Shown piece after piece: positions 40,656-47,957 of a stretch of 64,000 nucleotides of DNA. The notes below the pieces were generated by a model, which had not been told where the DNA came from, did not search any database, and worked only from the letters and a program-made list of their open reading frames with translations. Origin of the DNA: Chitinophagaceae bacterium. GTDB taxonomy: Bacteria; Bacteroidota; Bacteroidia; Chitinophagales; Chitinophagaceae. The position numbers and the translations under genes are program-made. Numbering within the stretch: the first letter of the stretch is position 1; each line of letters opens with the position of its first letter. The stretch lies in assembly GCA_017307755.1 (NCBI GenBank), contig JAFKGQ010000025.1:1-64000 (forward strand), given 5' to 3'.

Positions 40656-41927
40656 TCATGCTGTAACCACCGCCTTTCCTACCGGCTGCGCTGTACGTCC
40701 CTCCGGCTGCGAGGTCCGTACTGACGGTGATGCGGCACGGGTGATATTTTCGGTGGCGCCTGTTCCCCGGACCCGGGACTGGGCATGGATACGGTCCAAT
40801 GCCTGACGGAGGTCCTCAATGAGGTCTTCCGTATCCTCCAGTCCCGCGGACAGACGGATCAGACTATCGGCAACACCAGCCGCCCTTCTTTTTTCGGCAG
40901 GTATTGTTTTATGTGTCATCGTTGCGGGATGAGAAACCAGGCTCTTGATGCCACCCAGGCTTTCTGCCAGCTTGAATAAGCTGGTGGAGGTTACGAAGTC
41001 TCCCGCGGCATCGGCGGTGTTCTCTTTCAACGTGAAGGAAACGATACCGCCGAACCCTTTTGATTGTCTGGCCGCGATGTCATGTCCCGGATGAGTGGGC
41101 AGACCCGGATAGAACACTTTGTCCACGGCGGGATGTTGCTCCAGGAATGCGGCGATGGCGCGGGCGCTGGCCCCGTGCTGACGGACCCGCAGATGCAGGG
41201 TTTCGATGCCCCTGATCAGCAGCCAGCTGTCGAAAGGACTGAGGATGGCCCCGCCGGCATTTTGCAGGAACTTGATCTTCTCTCCCAATTCCTTGTCCTT
41301 CGTCACTACCAGCCCTGCGATGAGGTCGCTGTGACCACCCAGGTATTTGGTGCCTGAATGGATCACCAGGTCAGCTCCCAGGCTCAATGGTTTTTGAAGA
41401 GCGGGAGAGGCGAAGGTGTTGTCTACCGCCAGCAGACATCGATGGTCCCGGGCGATCTTCGCGACGGCCGCAATGTCTGTGATCTTCAGTGTTGGATTGG
41501 TGGGTGTCTCGATCCAGATGAGTCTTGTCTTTGGCGTCAGTGCATTGAGTACGTTTTCGGTGTTTGTAGTATCGACGTATTTTATGTCAATACCAAACTT
41601 GCGATAAACTTGTTCAAAGAGACGGAAGGCGCCTCCGTAGATGTCGTCTACGGCGATGATCTCGTCCCCGGCCTGCAGCAGCTTGAGGACAGCATCAATG
41701 GCTGCCAGGCCGCTGCCAAAGGCGGCGCCCGTATGGCCATCCTCCAATTGCGCAATGAGGTTTTCCAGTATGGCGCGGGTCGGATTTCCCGTCCGGGCAT
41801 AATCATAACCCTTGTTTACGCCAGGTGCTTCCTGGACAAAAGTAGATGTCTGATAAATGGGCACGGAGATAGCGCCGGTCAGTGGATCTACAGGAATGCT
41901 GTGAATGAGTTGTGTTGTCGCTCCCAT
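40656..41927 (-). CDS. Cystathionine gamma-synthase/lyase family enzyme
   Basis: The protein has 423 residues. The PLP-binding Lys194 is in VIHSGTKYLGGHSD, and the start GATTQLIHSIPVDPLTGAISVPIYQTSTF is typical of the family. It is either a cystathionine gamma-synthase (acting on O-acetylhomoserine and cysteine) or a gamma-lyase; sequence alone does not settle which. The core ends at about residue 380 (EDLIEDLRQALDRIHA), and about 40 residues of a Ser/Thr/Pro-rich tail follow, which is unusual. It is the first gene after the SAM riboswitch and starts the methionine operon. Confidence 0.9.
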   Translation of the reverse strand: MGATTQLIHSIPVDPLTGAISVPIYQTSTFVQEAPGVNKGYDYARTGNPTRAILENLIAQLEDGHTGAAFGSGLAAIDAVLKLLQAGDEIIAVDDIYGGAFRLFEQVYRKFGIDIKYVDTTNTENVLNALTPKTRLIWIETPTNPTLKITDIAAVAKIARDHRCLLAVDNTFASPALQKPLSLGADLVIHSGTKYLGGHSDLIAGLVVTKDKELGEKIKFLQNAGGAILSPFDSWLLIRGIETLHLRVRQHGASARAIAAFLEQHPAVDKVFYPGLPTHPGHDIAARQSKGFGGIVSFTLKENTADAAGDFVTSTSLFKLAESLGGIKSLVSHPATMTHKTIPAEKRRAAGVADSLIRLSAGLEDTEDLIEDLRQALDRIHAQSRVRGTGATENITRAASPSVRTSQPEGRTAQPVGKAVVTA

Positions 41928-42064
41928 GATTAAACAAGTTTTGATGTTGAATAATTGTGTTCAGCGACACCACTTACCAAGAGAATACATCAGAGTGGAG
42001 TCTCCTCTTGCTCATCCAGGCCGCCGGATGGATGATATCCATCGTCCGGACGTACATGGCGGGC

Positions 42065-42094
42065 AAAAAAAAACTCTTCTGATAGTCAGAAGAG
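42065..42094 (-). terminator. Riboswitch terminator
   Basis: On the minus strand, arms CTCTTCTGA and TCAGAAGAG with a CTA loop are followed by an eight- to nine-base T-run. It lies between the SAM aptamer and the metB-like gene and would stop transcription when SAM is bound. Confidence 0.9.
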
Positions 42095-42129
42095 CTTTAA
42101 ATATGGTGGTTGAATATTGTCAAGCGGGT

Positions 42130-42250
42130 CTGACTTATCTGTCCCGATATTCCATCGGGATGGAGTTGGCACCTTACTTTCAGCAGTTACGCATCAGCAG
42201 GTTGTCAAGGCTTCATCGGGCCATTTCCCTCAGCCTTTCTTGATAAGAGA
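42130..42250 (-). ncRNA. SAM-I riboswitch (S box leader)
   Basis: The minus strand holds the conserved SAM-I core: GAGGGAAATGGCCC, GATGAAGCC, GACAACC, then AAGGTGCCAACTCC, and a closing helix P1 formed by CTTATC (complement of 42242-42247) with GATAAG (complement of 42134-42139). A rho-independent terminator follows. The downstream genes are all for methionine synthesis, which agrees with the known function: high SAM stops transcription of the operon. Confidence 0.95.
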
Positions 42251-42267
42251 TGTGTTAAGAACTGGCA

Positions 42268-42300
42268 CAAAGATAGGGGCGGGGATCTGATATTTCCAAA
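42268..42300 (-). promoter_or_regulatory. Promoter of the methionine operon
   Basis: On the minus strand a -33 TTTG (complement of 42297-42300) is followed after 21 bases by a perfect -7 TATCTTTG (complement of 42268-42275). The riboswitch begins about 18 bases downstream, so the position is what is expected for an S box leader. Confidence 0.75.
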
Positions 42301-42507
42301 TCTGCCGGAAAATTTTCTTCAGACCTGGTTGCCGGCTGTGGCAATTTTTCCACATTAAAATTTTGCAATGACTTGGTTTATAACGAAATGATAAAAATGA
42401 GCATCGGTTATAGCGTATGGTTAACGGGTCAATAACGTGTATTGGAATAGTTTTTGGCAACCTTTTGCCAGGACGATGCAGTATCTCTACCTATAAAACC
42501 TACAAAC

Positions 42508-43398
42508 ATGAAAACGGTAACCAAGTGGCTTGCCTTCGGCATTTCCGCCGCTGCATTATTTGTATTTTTCGCGTGTAACAAGAACAATTCGTCCACCAGT
42601 AATCCGAGTATCCCGCCCGGCAAATCGCAGGTATCCATTTATATGATGGATGACCCTATTCAATTTACAAAAGTATTGATCGATATCCGGCAAGTGGCAG
42701 TACTGGTGGATACAGGCTCCAAACAGACGGACGGCGATGAGGATGATCAATGGGACGACAACTATTGCGGACGGCACAGGACCCAGGAGAACAAATCCGT
42801 ATTCTGGGATACGCTGAACATCACACCTGGCGTATACGACCTGCTGAAACTGCGCAATGGCGTCGATACGCTGCTGGCCAACGGTCTGATCCCCAGCGGA
42901 AAGATCCTGAAGGTAAAGATCACACTGGGTTCCGACAACACGATCTATACGGACAGTGTAACCCACTATCCCCTGGAAGTATTTGGTCCGCATCCCTACT
43001 TTACTATCAATGTCCGCCGTGTGGACGTCAGTTCTGTCAGCAGCAACGACTTCAAGCTGTGGCTGGACTTCAACCTGGATCGTTCCGTCTTCTTCTGGAA
43101 CGGGGAGTTCCTGCTGAAGCCGTATATCGTCGTCTTTAACGACCAGGTACAGGCAAAGATCAAAGGCGAGGCATTGCCCCGCAGGAAAGTAGCACTGATC
43201 ACAGCCATTAGCGGCAGTGATACCTTATATGCGATACCCGACTGGGAAGACGGCGATTACCAGATCCGCAACGTACCGGCAGGAACCTATTCCATCAATT
43301 TCAAGGGACGGGACGGCTATAAGGATACGACGATCACAAATATCGCGGTGACCGCGGGTCAGACAACAAAAGTGCCCACCGTCACCTTGCACCAATAG
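42508..43398 (+). CDS. DUF4382 domain lipoprotein
   Basis: The protein has 296 residues from MKTVTKWLAFGIS; an in-frame ATG at 42454 lies too far upstream and adds an unlikely N-terminus. The lipobox FACN anchors it by its cysteine. The central region (VSIYMMDDPIQFTKVLIDIRQVAVLVD and the calcium-like acidic stretch DGDEDDQWDDNYCG) matches DUF4382. The last 90 residues form a small beta-sandwich like a carboxypeptidase-regulatory domain (GTYSINFKGRDGYKDTTI). It should sit on the envelope surface or in the periplasm. Function unknown. Confidence 0.87.
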   Translation: MKTVTKWLAFGISAAALFVFFACNKNNSSTSNPSIPPGKSQVSIYMMDDPIQFTKVLIDIRQVAVLVDTGSKQTDGDEDDQWDDNYCGRHRTQENKSVFWDTLNITPGVYDLLKLRNGVDTLLANGLIPSGKILKVKITLGSDNTIYTDSVTHYPLEVFGPHPYFTINVRRVDVSSVSSNDFKLWLDFNLDRSVFFWNGEFLLKPYIVVFNDQVQAKIKGEALPRRKVALITAISGSDTLYAIPDWEDGDYQIRNVPAGTYSINFKGRDGYKDTTITNIAVTAGQTTKVPTVTLHQ

Positions 43399-43445
43399 CT
43401 TCTTAGAAAATCATTTTTCCATACCGTTAGACCATCCCTGTTAGC

Positions 43446-43482
43446 AATCCCTGATCGGCAAAAGCTGGTCAGGGATTTTTTT
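43446..43482 (+). terminator. Intrinsic terminator
   Basis: Arms AATCCCTGAtCgGC and GCtGgTCAGGGATT with an AAAA loop are followed by a T-run. It closes the transcript of the DUF4382 lipoprotein gene. Confidence 0.85.
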
Positions 43483-43668
43483 ATTACCCTGTTGTTATCG
43501 AATGGAATATAATGGCTATTTGGTAAAAATATATACGTGGCCGATATTCTGTCAATTACCGAAATGATCTATTTAGCTATTGATACATTTATAATTCATT
43601 GTTAATTTTATTATACTTTTTTATCATCATAACGGATCTCACAAATTAAATTTTAACCCCTTGCCAGT

Positions 43669-44763
43669 ATGGATACATTCTTGCTCATTTTATCAAGGAT
43701 TTGTACTGTTCTTCTTGGAATATCTGCCTTTTTTGACCAATGGGCAATCCTGAACCAACGTGCTGTCTTCCAGGGAAGACCTAGGATAGACACCTCCATC
43801 TTAGGAAAAACAAGCTTCAAATTTTTTTGGTTCTTTTTCTTTACTGTCACGTCACTCGGGTTAACAGATTACAGTGCCCAACGAGCCGACCAGAAAACCC
43901 AACGTGAGATCAAACAAAGGGATTCTGAGAACCGAAAACATGAAGACAGTATGATCATAGTAACAACTGACAGCCTAAACAAAACTTTTACTAAGGCATT
44001 AGCAGAATATTATCTAACATATAGTGCAGAACAAAAAAAAGTTCAATCATTACTTAGAGATTCTATTAGCAGCGTCTCCATGAGCATCCTAAACAATACC
44101 GACAAGCAAATTTTTCCAATAAACCCATTATCTATACTCATTACTTTTAAAATGAGTATAGATAAGAAAACATTTAATGCATTTTGTCCGGCCTATTCTT
44201 CCGACTCACTTCCGAATGTACAAAAAAGGATGAGTGGTTATGGTAATACTATTACGAATCCAAGCTTTACTATCAACCTGCAAGCTTTAAATGATCCAAT
44301 TAACAATAAACTAAAGGATTTGTTTGATACAAGAGCGACATTGACATTTTACAAATCTCCCAAAATACTGCTGTCGATGATAAAATCGATGAAGAATTTT
44401 GATAAGATAGCCGCTATTAACCTAAGCTTTACCTCTCTTTCTATAAGTTATTCTTCGTTCAATATCAGTTACGAAAAGGATTCAGTTACGCTGGACATTT
44501 CGAAAAAATTTGATAATGTGCGAACCGACGAATTTAATAAGTTTAAAATTGTTGGAATAAAGGAATTGATGAACTTACATCTTCGCTGCTCAATAAGCGG
44601 CACCGTCCTACCATACAATTATAGAATAGGCTCCTTACTTTTTTATACAGGCACTGAGAAAAGAAGAAGTATGTTATTCAACTTTCCCGGGGAAAGATTG
44701 AATGATGGTTTGGGTGGATATGGGTTAATAATAACTAAAAACAATTATCTCAATATATATTAG
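43669..44763 (+). CDS. AT-rich orphan membrane protein (364 aa)
   Basis: The protein starts with two membrane segments (about residues 1-22 and 49-67), continues with a highly charged coiled-coil-like stretch (DQKTQREIKQRDSENRKHEDS) and ends in a beta-rich region of about 230 residues full of Asn, Ser, Ile and Lys. I recognise no family. Its codons end mostly in A or T and its coding region is much richer in AT than nearly all other genes here, which points to recent transfer. It is followed by the toxin-antitoxin pair and could belong to the same mobile cargo. A membrane effector of a defence system is one possibility but is unsupported by motifs. Confidence 0.75.
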   Translation: MDTFLLILSRICTVLLGISAFFDQWAILNQRAVFQGRPRIDTSILGKTSFKFFWFFFFTVTSLGLTDYSAQRADQKTQREIKQRDSENRKHEDSMIIVTTDSLNKTFTKALAEYYLTYSAEQKKVQSLLRDSISSVSMSILNNTDKQIFPINPLSILITFKMSIDKKTFNAFCPAYSSDSLPNVQKRMSGYGNTITNPSFTINLQALNDPINNKLKDLFDTRATLTFYKSPKILLSMIKSMKNFDKIAAINLSFTSLSISYSSFNISYEKDSVTLDISKKFDNVRTDEFNKFKIVGIKELMNLHLRCSISGTVLPYNYRIGSLLFYTGTEKRRSMLFNFPGERLNDGLGGYGLIITKNNYLNIY

Positions 44764-44900
44764 CCATCTTCATACTTGTCAGACAAGTAAGTCAAGCAAA
44801 TATTAATTTATAATTTCTTGATAATCAATTATTTTTAGTTATAATATAAATAATTTTGCTTGCACAAAAATATATAAACAAAATTGTTTATTTTCATGTT

Positions 44901-45371
44901 GTGAAAAAAGACTTGGACATCGTAAAAGGCCTTCACCCCGGCGTCGTTCTGGAACGCGAGCTTAAAAAAAGAAAGCTTGCACAGGGGCCATTTGCCCTTT
45001 CTATCCAGGAATTTCCGCAAACTATTAGCGCCATTATAAAGGGTAGACGCAACATGAATACTTCGCTTGCACTGCGCATTGAAGAGCAACTGGGTCTTGA
45101 AGAGGGCTTTCTCATGACCCTACAGATATTTTATGAGATCAAGCAGGAGAAGGAAAAGCAATCAGCACCCCGCCAACCCGATCTCAGCCAACTGCGTCCT
45201 GCCCTTTTTTGGGATACCCGGATAGAACGTATCGACTGGCAACGTCAGCAACGTGCCATTATTGAACGCGTTTGGGAGCGCGGTAATGAGCAGGAAAAAA
45301 ATGAGATCACTCGCTTCTACGGACAGAGGACCATCGATAGAGTCCTGGAACGACACAAAAATAATTCTTAA
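44901..45371 (+). CDS. HigA-like XRE protein with an extra C-terminal domain (likely antitoxin)
   Basis: I start at the GTG at 44901 (MKKDLDIVKGLHPG), because the only earlier start is a TTG. Residues 11-75 match the HigA-type addiction module antidote domain (LHPGVVLERELKKRKLAQGPFA, FPQTISAIIKGRRNMNTSLA). Residues 99-145 match a separate small domain (RPALFWDTRIERIDWQRQQR, IIERVWERGNEQE), the DUF6922-type domain seen in Bacteroidota antitoxins. The AbiEii gene starts two bases after its stop. The pair should form a toxin-antitoxin module with this protein as repressor and antitoxin. Confidence 0.87.
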   Translation: MKKDLDIVKGLHPGVVLERELKKRKLAQGPFALSIQEFPQTISAIIKGRRNMNTSLALRIEEQLGLEEGFLMTLQIFYEIKQEKEKQSAPRQPDLSQLRPALFWDTRIERIDWQRQQRAIIERVWERGNEQEKNEITRFYGQRTIDRVLERHKNNS

Positions 45372-45373
45372 TC

Positions 45374-46015
45374 ATGCCTGATCTGAACTGGCATACTACC
45401 GAGCCCCTTTTGCAGGCGATCCTTAAGGACTTAATGGCTGCCAGATCGTTCGATCCCTTTCGTCTTGTAGGCGGCACTGCTCTTGCATTGCAACTGGGGC
45501 ACCGTATATCGGTGGATATCGATCTATTTACAGACAGACTTTACGGATCATTGGATTTCGATGCCATAGATGCCTGGATGCGGCAGCAATATCTCTATGT
45601 TTCCGAGCCTACCCCTGGCCCTGTTGGAATGGGCAGGTCTTATTTTGTTGGCAACAGCCCACAGGAAGCAATCAAGCTCGATATATACTATACGGATGCA
45701 TTTATACAGCCTCCGCTGATCCTGGAGCAGTTGCGTATGGCTACCATCGAAGAGATCATCGCTATGAAGATGGATGTCATACAACGTCGCGGGCGAAAAA
45801 AAGATTATTGGGATATTCATGCTCTGCTGCATCGTTATGCTATTCAGCAAATGATCGATCTCCATGAGCAACGATACCCATATGGTCACGACCCTGCCCG
45901 TATACGTCACAACCTCAACGACTTTACTTATGCTGATGAAGATTTTGACCCCATCTGTCTTCGGAATGAGCGATGGCAGTTCATCAAACTCGATCTCATT
46001 GCCGCGAACACTTAA
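45374..46015 (+). CDS. AbiEii/AbiGii-type nucleotidyltransferase toxin
   Basis: The protein has 213 residues with the nucleotidyltransferase core: LVGGTALALQLGHRISVDIDLF (Gly33, Gly34, Asp48, Asp50), a third acidic residue Asp103 in AIKLDIYYTD, and the late motif KMDVIQRRGRKKDYWDIHAL, in which Lys132, Asp144 and Asp147 match the family. AbiEii toxins modify RNA (tRNA acceptor ends or similar) and cause phage abortive infection. The catalytic parts are complete. The antitoxin here is HigA-like, not the usual AbiEi winged-helix type. Confidence 0.9.
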   Translation: MPDLNWHTTEPLLQAILKDLMAARSFDPFRLVGGTALALQLGHRISVDIDLFTDRLYGSLDFDAIDAWMRQQYLYVSEPTPGPVGMGRSYFVGNSPQEAIKLDIYYTDAFIQPPLILEQLRMATIEEIIAMKMDVIQRRGRKKDYWDIHALLHRYAIQQMIDLHEQRYPYGHDPARIRHNLNDFTYADEDFDPICLRNERWQFIKLDLIAANT

Positions 46016-46064
46016 TATGGGTGCAGAGGTAGCGATGAATAAATAAAATTTACTATTTTTAAGT

Positions 46065-46667
46065 GTGAAGCGATTAAAAAAGCCATACTCTCTTTACACC
46101 GACGAAGAATTATTATCGCTATTACGTGATGATGACGAAACCGCCCTTTCAACTTTATATGATCGCTACTGGGACAAACTGCTATCCATCGCATTTAAAC
46201 ACTCAAAAGACAAATCAACATCAAAGGAAATAGTGCAGGAGCTTTTTATAAGCCTTTGGAATCGAAGAAGTACTTTGCAAATTGACCATCTCGACAGCTA
46301 TCTTGCCACCGCGGTAAAATTCTCCGTTTTTAAATTGTATTACCGCGAACATGGGCGGGCGGACAAATTAAAATTAAACGCCCCTTCTCATGAGAATTAT
46401 ACCATCGATGAGATCATCTCCGCTAAATTCCTTGAAGAATATTTGAATGGCATTGTAGAAACGTTGCCCGAAAAATGCCGGACGGTTTTTAAATACAGCC
46501 GGGAGCAAGGCATGAAGATCCCTGAGATCGCGGCGCAAATGGGCATCTCCGAAAAAACTGTAGAGGCGCATCTTACAAAATCCTTAAAAACGCTGCGCCT
46601 CCATTTTAACAAAGACAATGCGATCGTTATTATCGCCGCAGTTAAAATTTTTTTTGAGCAGCACTAA
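46065..46667 (+). CDS. ECF-type RNA polymerase sigma factor
   Basis: The protein has 200 residues and uses GTG at 46065 as start. Region 2 is visible in ALSTLYDRYWDKLLSIAFKHSKD with EIVQELFISLWNRR, and region 4 in LPEKCRTVFKYSREQGMKIPEIAAQMGISEKTVEAHLTKSLKTL. It is followed by a FecR-type anti-sigma gene and a SusC/SusD pair, which is the standard Bacteroidota arrangement where a surface signal passes through SusC and FecR to the sigma factor. Confidence 0.94.
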   Translation: MKRLKKPYSLYTDEELLSLLRDDDETALSTLYDRYWDKLLSIAFKHSKDKSTSKEIVQELFISLWNRRSTLQIDHLDSYLATAVKFSVFKLYYREHGRADKLKLNAPSHENYTIDEIISAKFLEEYLNGIVETLPEKCRTVFKYSREQGMKIPEIAAQMGISEKTVEAHLTKSLKTLRLHFNKDNAIVIIAAVKIFFEQH

Positions 46668-46715
46668 GGGTAAATCCCTGTCACCAGGTACTTACAGTGG
46701 TAAACGCTTGCTCAT

Positions 46716-47876
46716 ATGGAAAGAGAAAGACTGCTTGCCCTGGTCAAGGCGTATCTTGAGGGAACCATTTCCCCGTCTGAAAGGGAAGAACTGTTGAATT
46801 GGTACCACGCTGTAAATGAACAAGATATCGAATGGGATATAAGCCAGCCCGAGGACAAGGAAAAGGTCCGGCTGGAAATCTTATCCGCTATTCGGAAGGG
46901 TATCAGACCAAGGCCTGCCATTCGTGTCTGGAAATATAGCGCTGTCGCCGCCTCTATCATTTTGCTGATCGGCTTAGGGGGATATTTCTTCTTTTTCTCT
47001 TCTCAACATACCATAAAACCTGCCTTTGCCACTACCTCCTCCCCCGCGGATATAAATGCCCCGCAAACCAACCGTGCTATGCTCACGCTTGCCAACGGAA
47101 CCACCGTCTTTTTGGATAGTGTCCCGGGCAGCACCATCGCCGAACAGGGTGATTCGAAAATAGAAAAGTCGGCTGATGGTAAAATAGTTTATAAAAATGC
47201 AAAGAGAGCAACGCCAAAAGAGGTTGTTTACAACACGCTGTTCAATCCCCGGGGCAGCAAGGTAGTTAACATTCAATTGTACGACGGCAGTAAGGTCTGG
47301 CTTAATGCGGAAAGCTCTATCACCTATCCGGTGACCTTTACGGGAAAAGAAAGACGTGTTACCATCAAGGGCGAAGCATATTTTGAAATAGCTCGCTTTG
47401 TCTCTCCGGAAGACGGGAAAAAGCTGCCATTTATCGTACAAAAAGGCGACATGGAAGTAAAAGTGCTGGGTACCCATTTCAATGTAAATGCCTACGATGA
47501 CGAGAAAAATATCAAGACCACGCTGGTAGAAGGGAGTGTACAATTACAGGCAGGCGGCAAATCTGTGCTGTTAAAACCAGGGCAGCAATCCATCTGGCAA
47601 GCCGGGCAATTAAGCGTCAGCAACGATGTGAATATAGAAGAAGTGCTCGCATGGAAGAACGGGTATTTTTATTTTGAGGACGCCGGCATTCCCCAGCTGA
47701 TGAAGCAATTGAGCCGGTGGTACAACGTAGATATAGTCTTTGATGGAAAGGTGCCCGAAAGGAAGTTCGGCGGGAAGATCCCGGGGAACACAAGTCTTTC
47801 CGAGATGTTGAAAATATTATCGATCACAAAAATAAATTATAAAATGGAAAATAGAACGCTTGTCATTTCTCCCTGA
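46716..47876 (+). CDS. FecR family anti-sigma factor
   Basis: The protein has 386 residues. The cytoplasmic N-terminus (1-73) should hold the sigma factor, one membrane helix spans about 74-94, and the periplasmic part contains the FecR domain (VVNIQLYDGSKVWLNAESSITYPVTFTGKERRVTIKGEAYFEI) and a C-terminal DUF4974 domain (IPQLMKQLSRWYNVDIVF). It would receive a signal from the STN domain of the SusC protein encoded next and release the sigma factor. The gene follows the sigma gene by 48 bases. Confidence 0.95.
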   Translation: MERERLLALVKAYLEGTISPSEREELLNWYHAVNEQDIEWDISQPEDKEKVRLEILSAIRKGIRPRPAIRVWKYSAVAASIILLIGLGGYFFFFSSQHTIKPAFATTSSPADINAPQTNRAMLTLANGTTVFLDSVPGSTIAEQGDSKIEKSADGKIVYKNAKRATPKEVVYNTLFNPRGSKVVNIQLYDGSKVWLNAESSITYPVTFTGKERRVTIKGEAYFEIARFVSPEDGKKLPFIVQKGDMEVKVLGTHFNVNAYDDEKNIKTTLVEGSVQLQAGGKSVLLKPGQQSIWQAGQLSVSNDVNIEEVLAWKNGYFYFEDAGIPQLMKQLSRWYNVDIVFDGKVPERKFGGKIPGNTSLSEMLKILSITKINYKMENRTLVISP

Positions 47877-47957
47877 TCACTCCCTGAGCTCCATTTGTTC
47901 CAACTTGTATCCTTATAACCTATGGATTATTTATTAACCAACTAAACAGCTTGAAGT

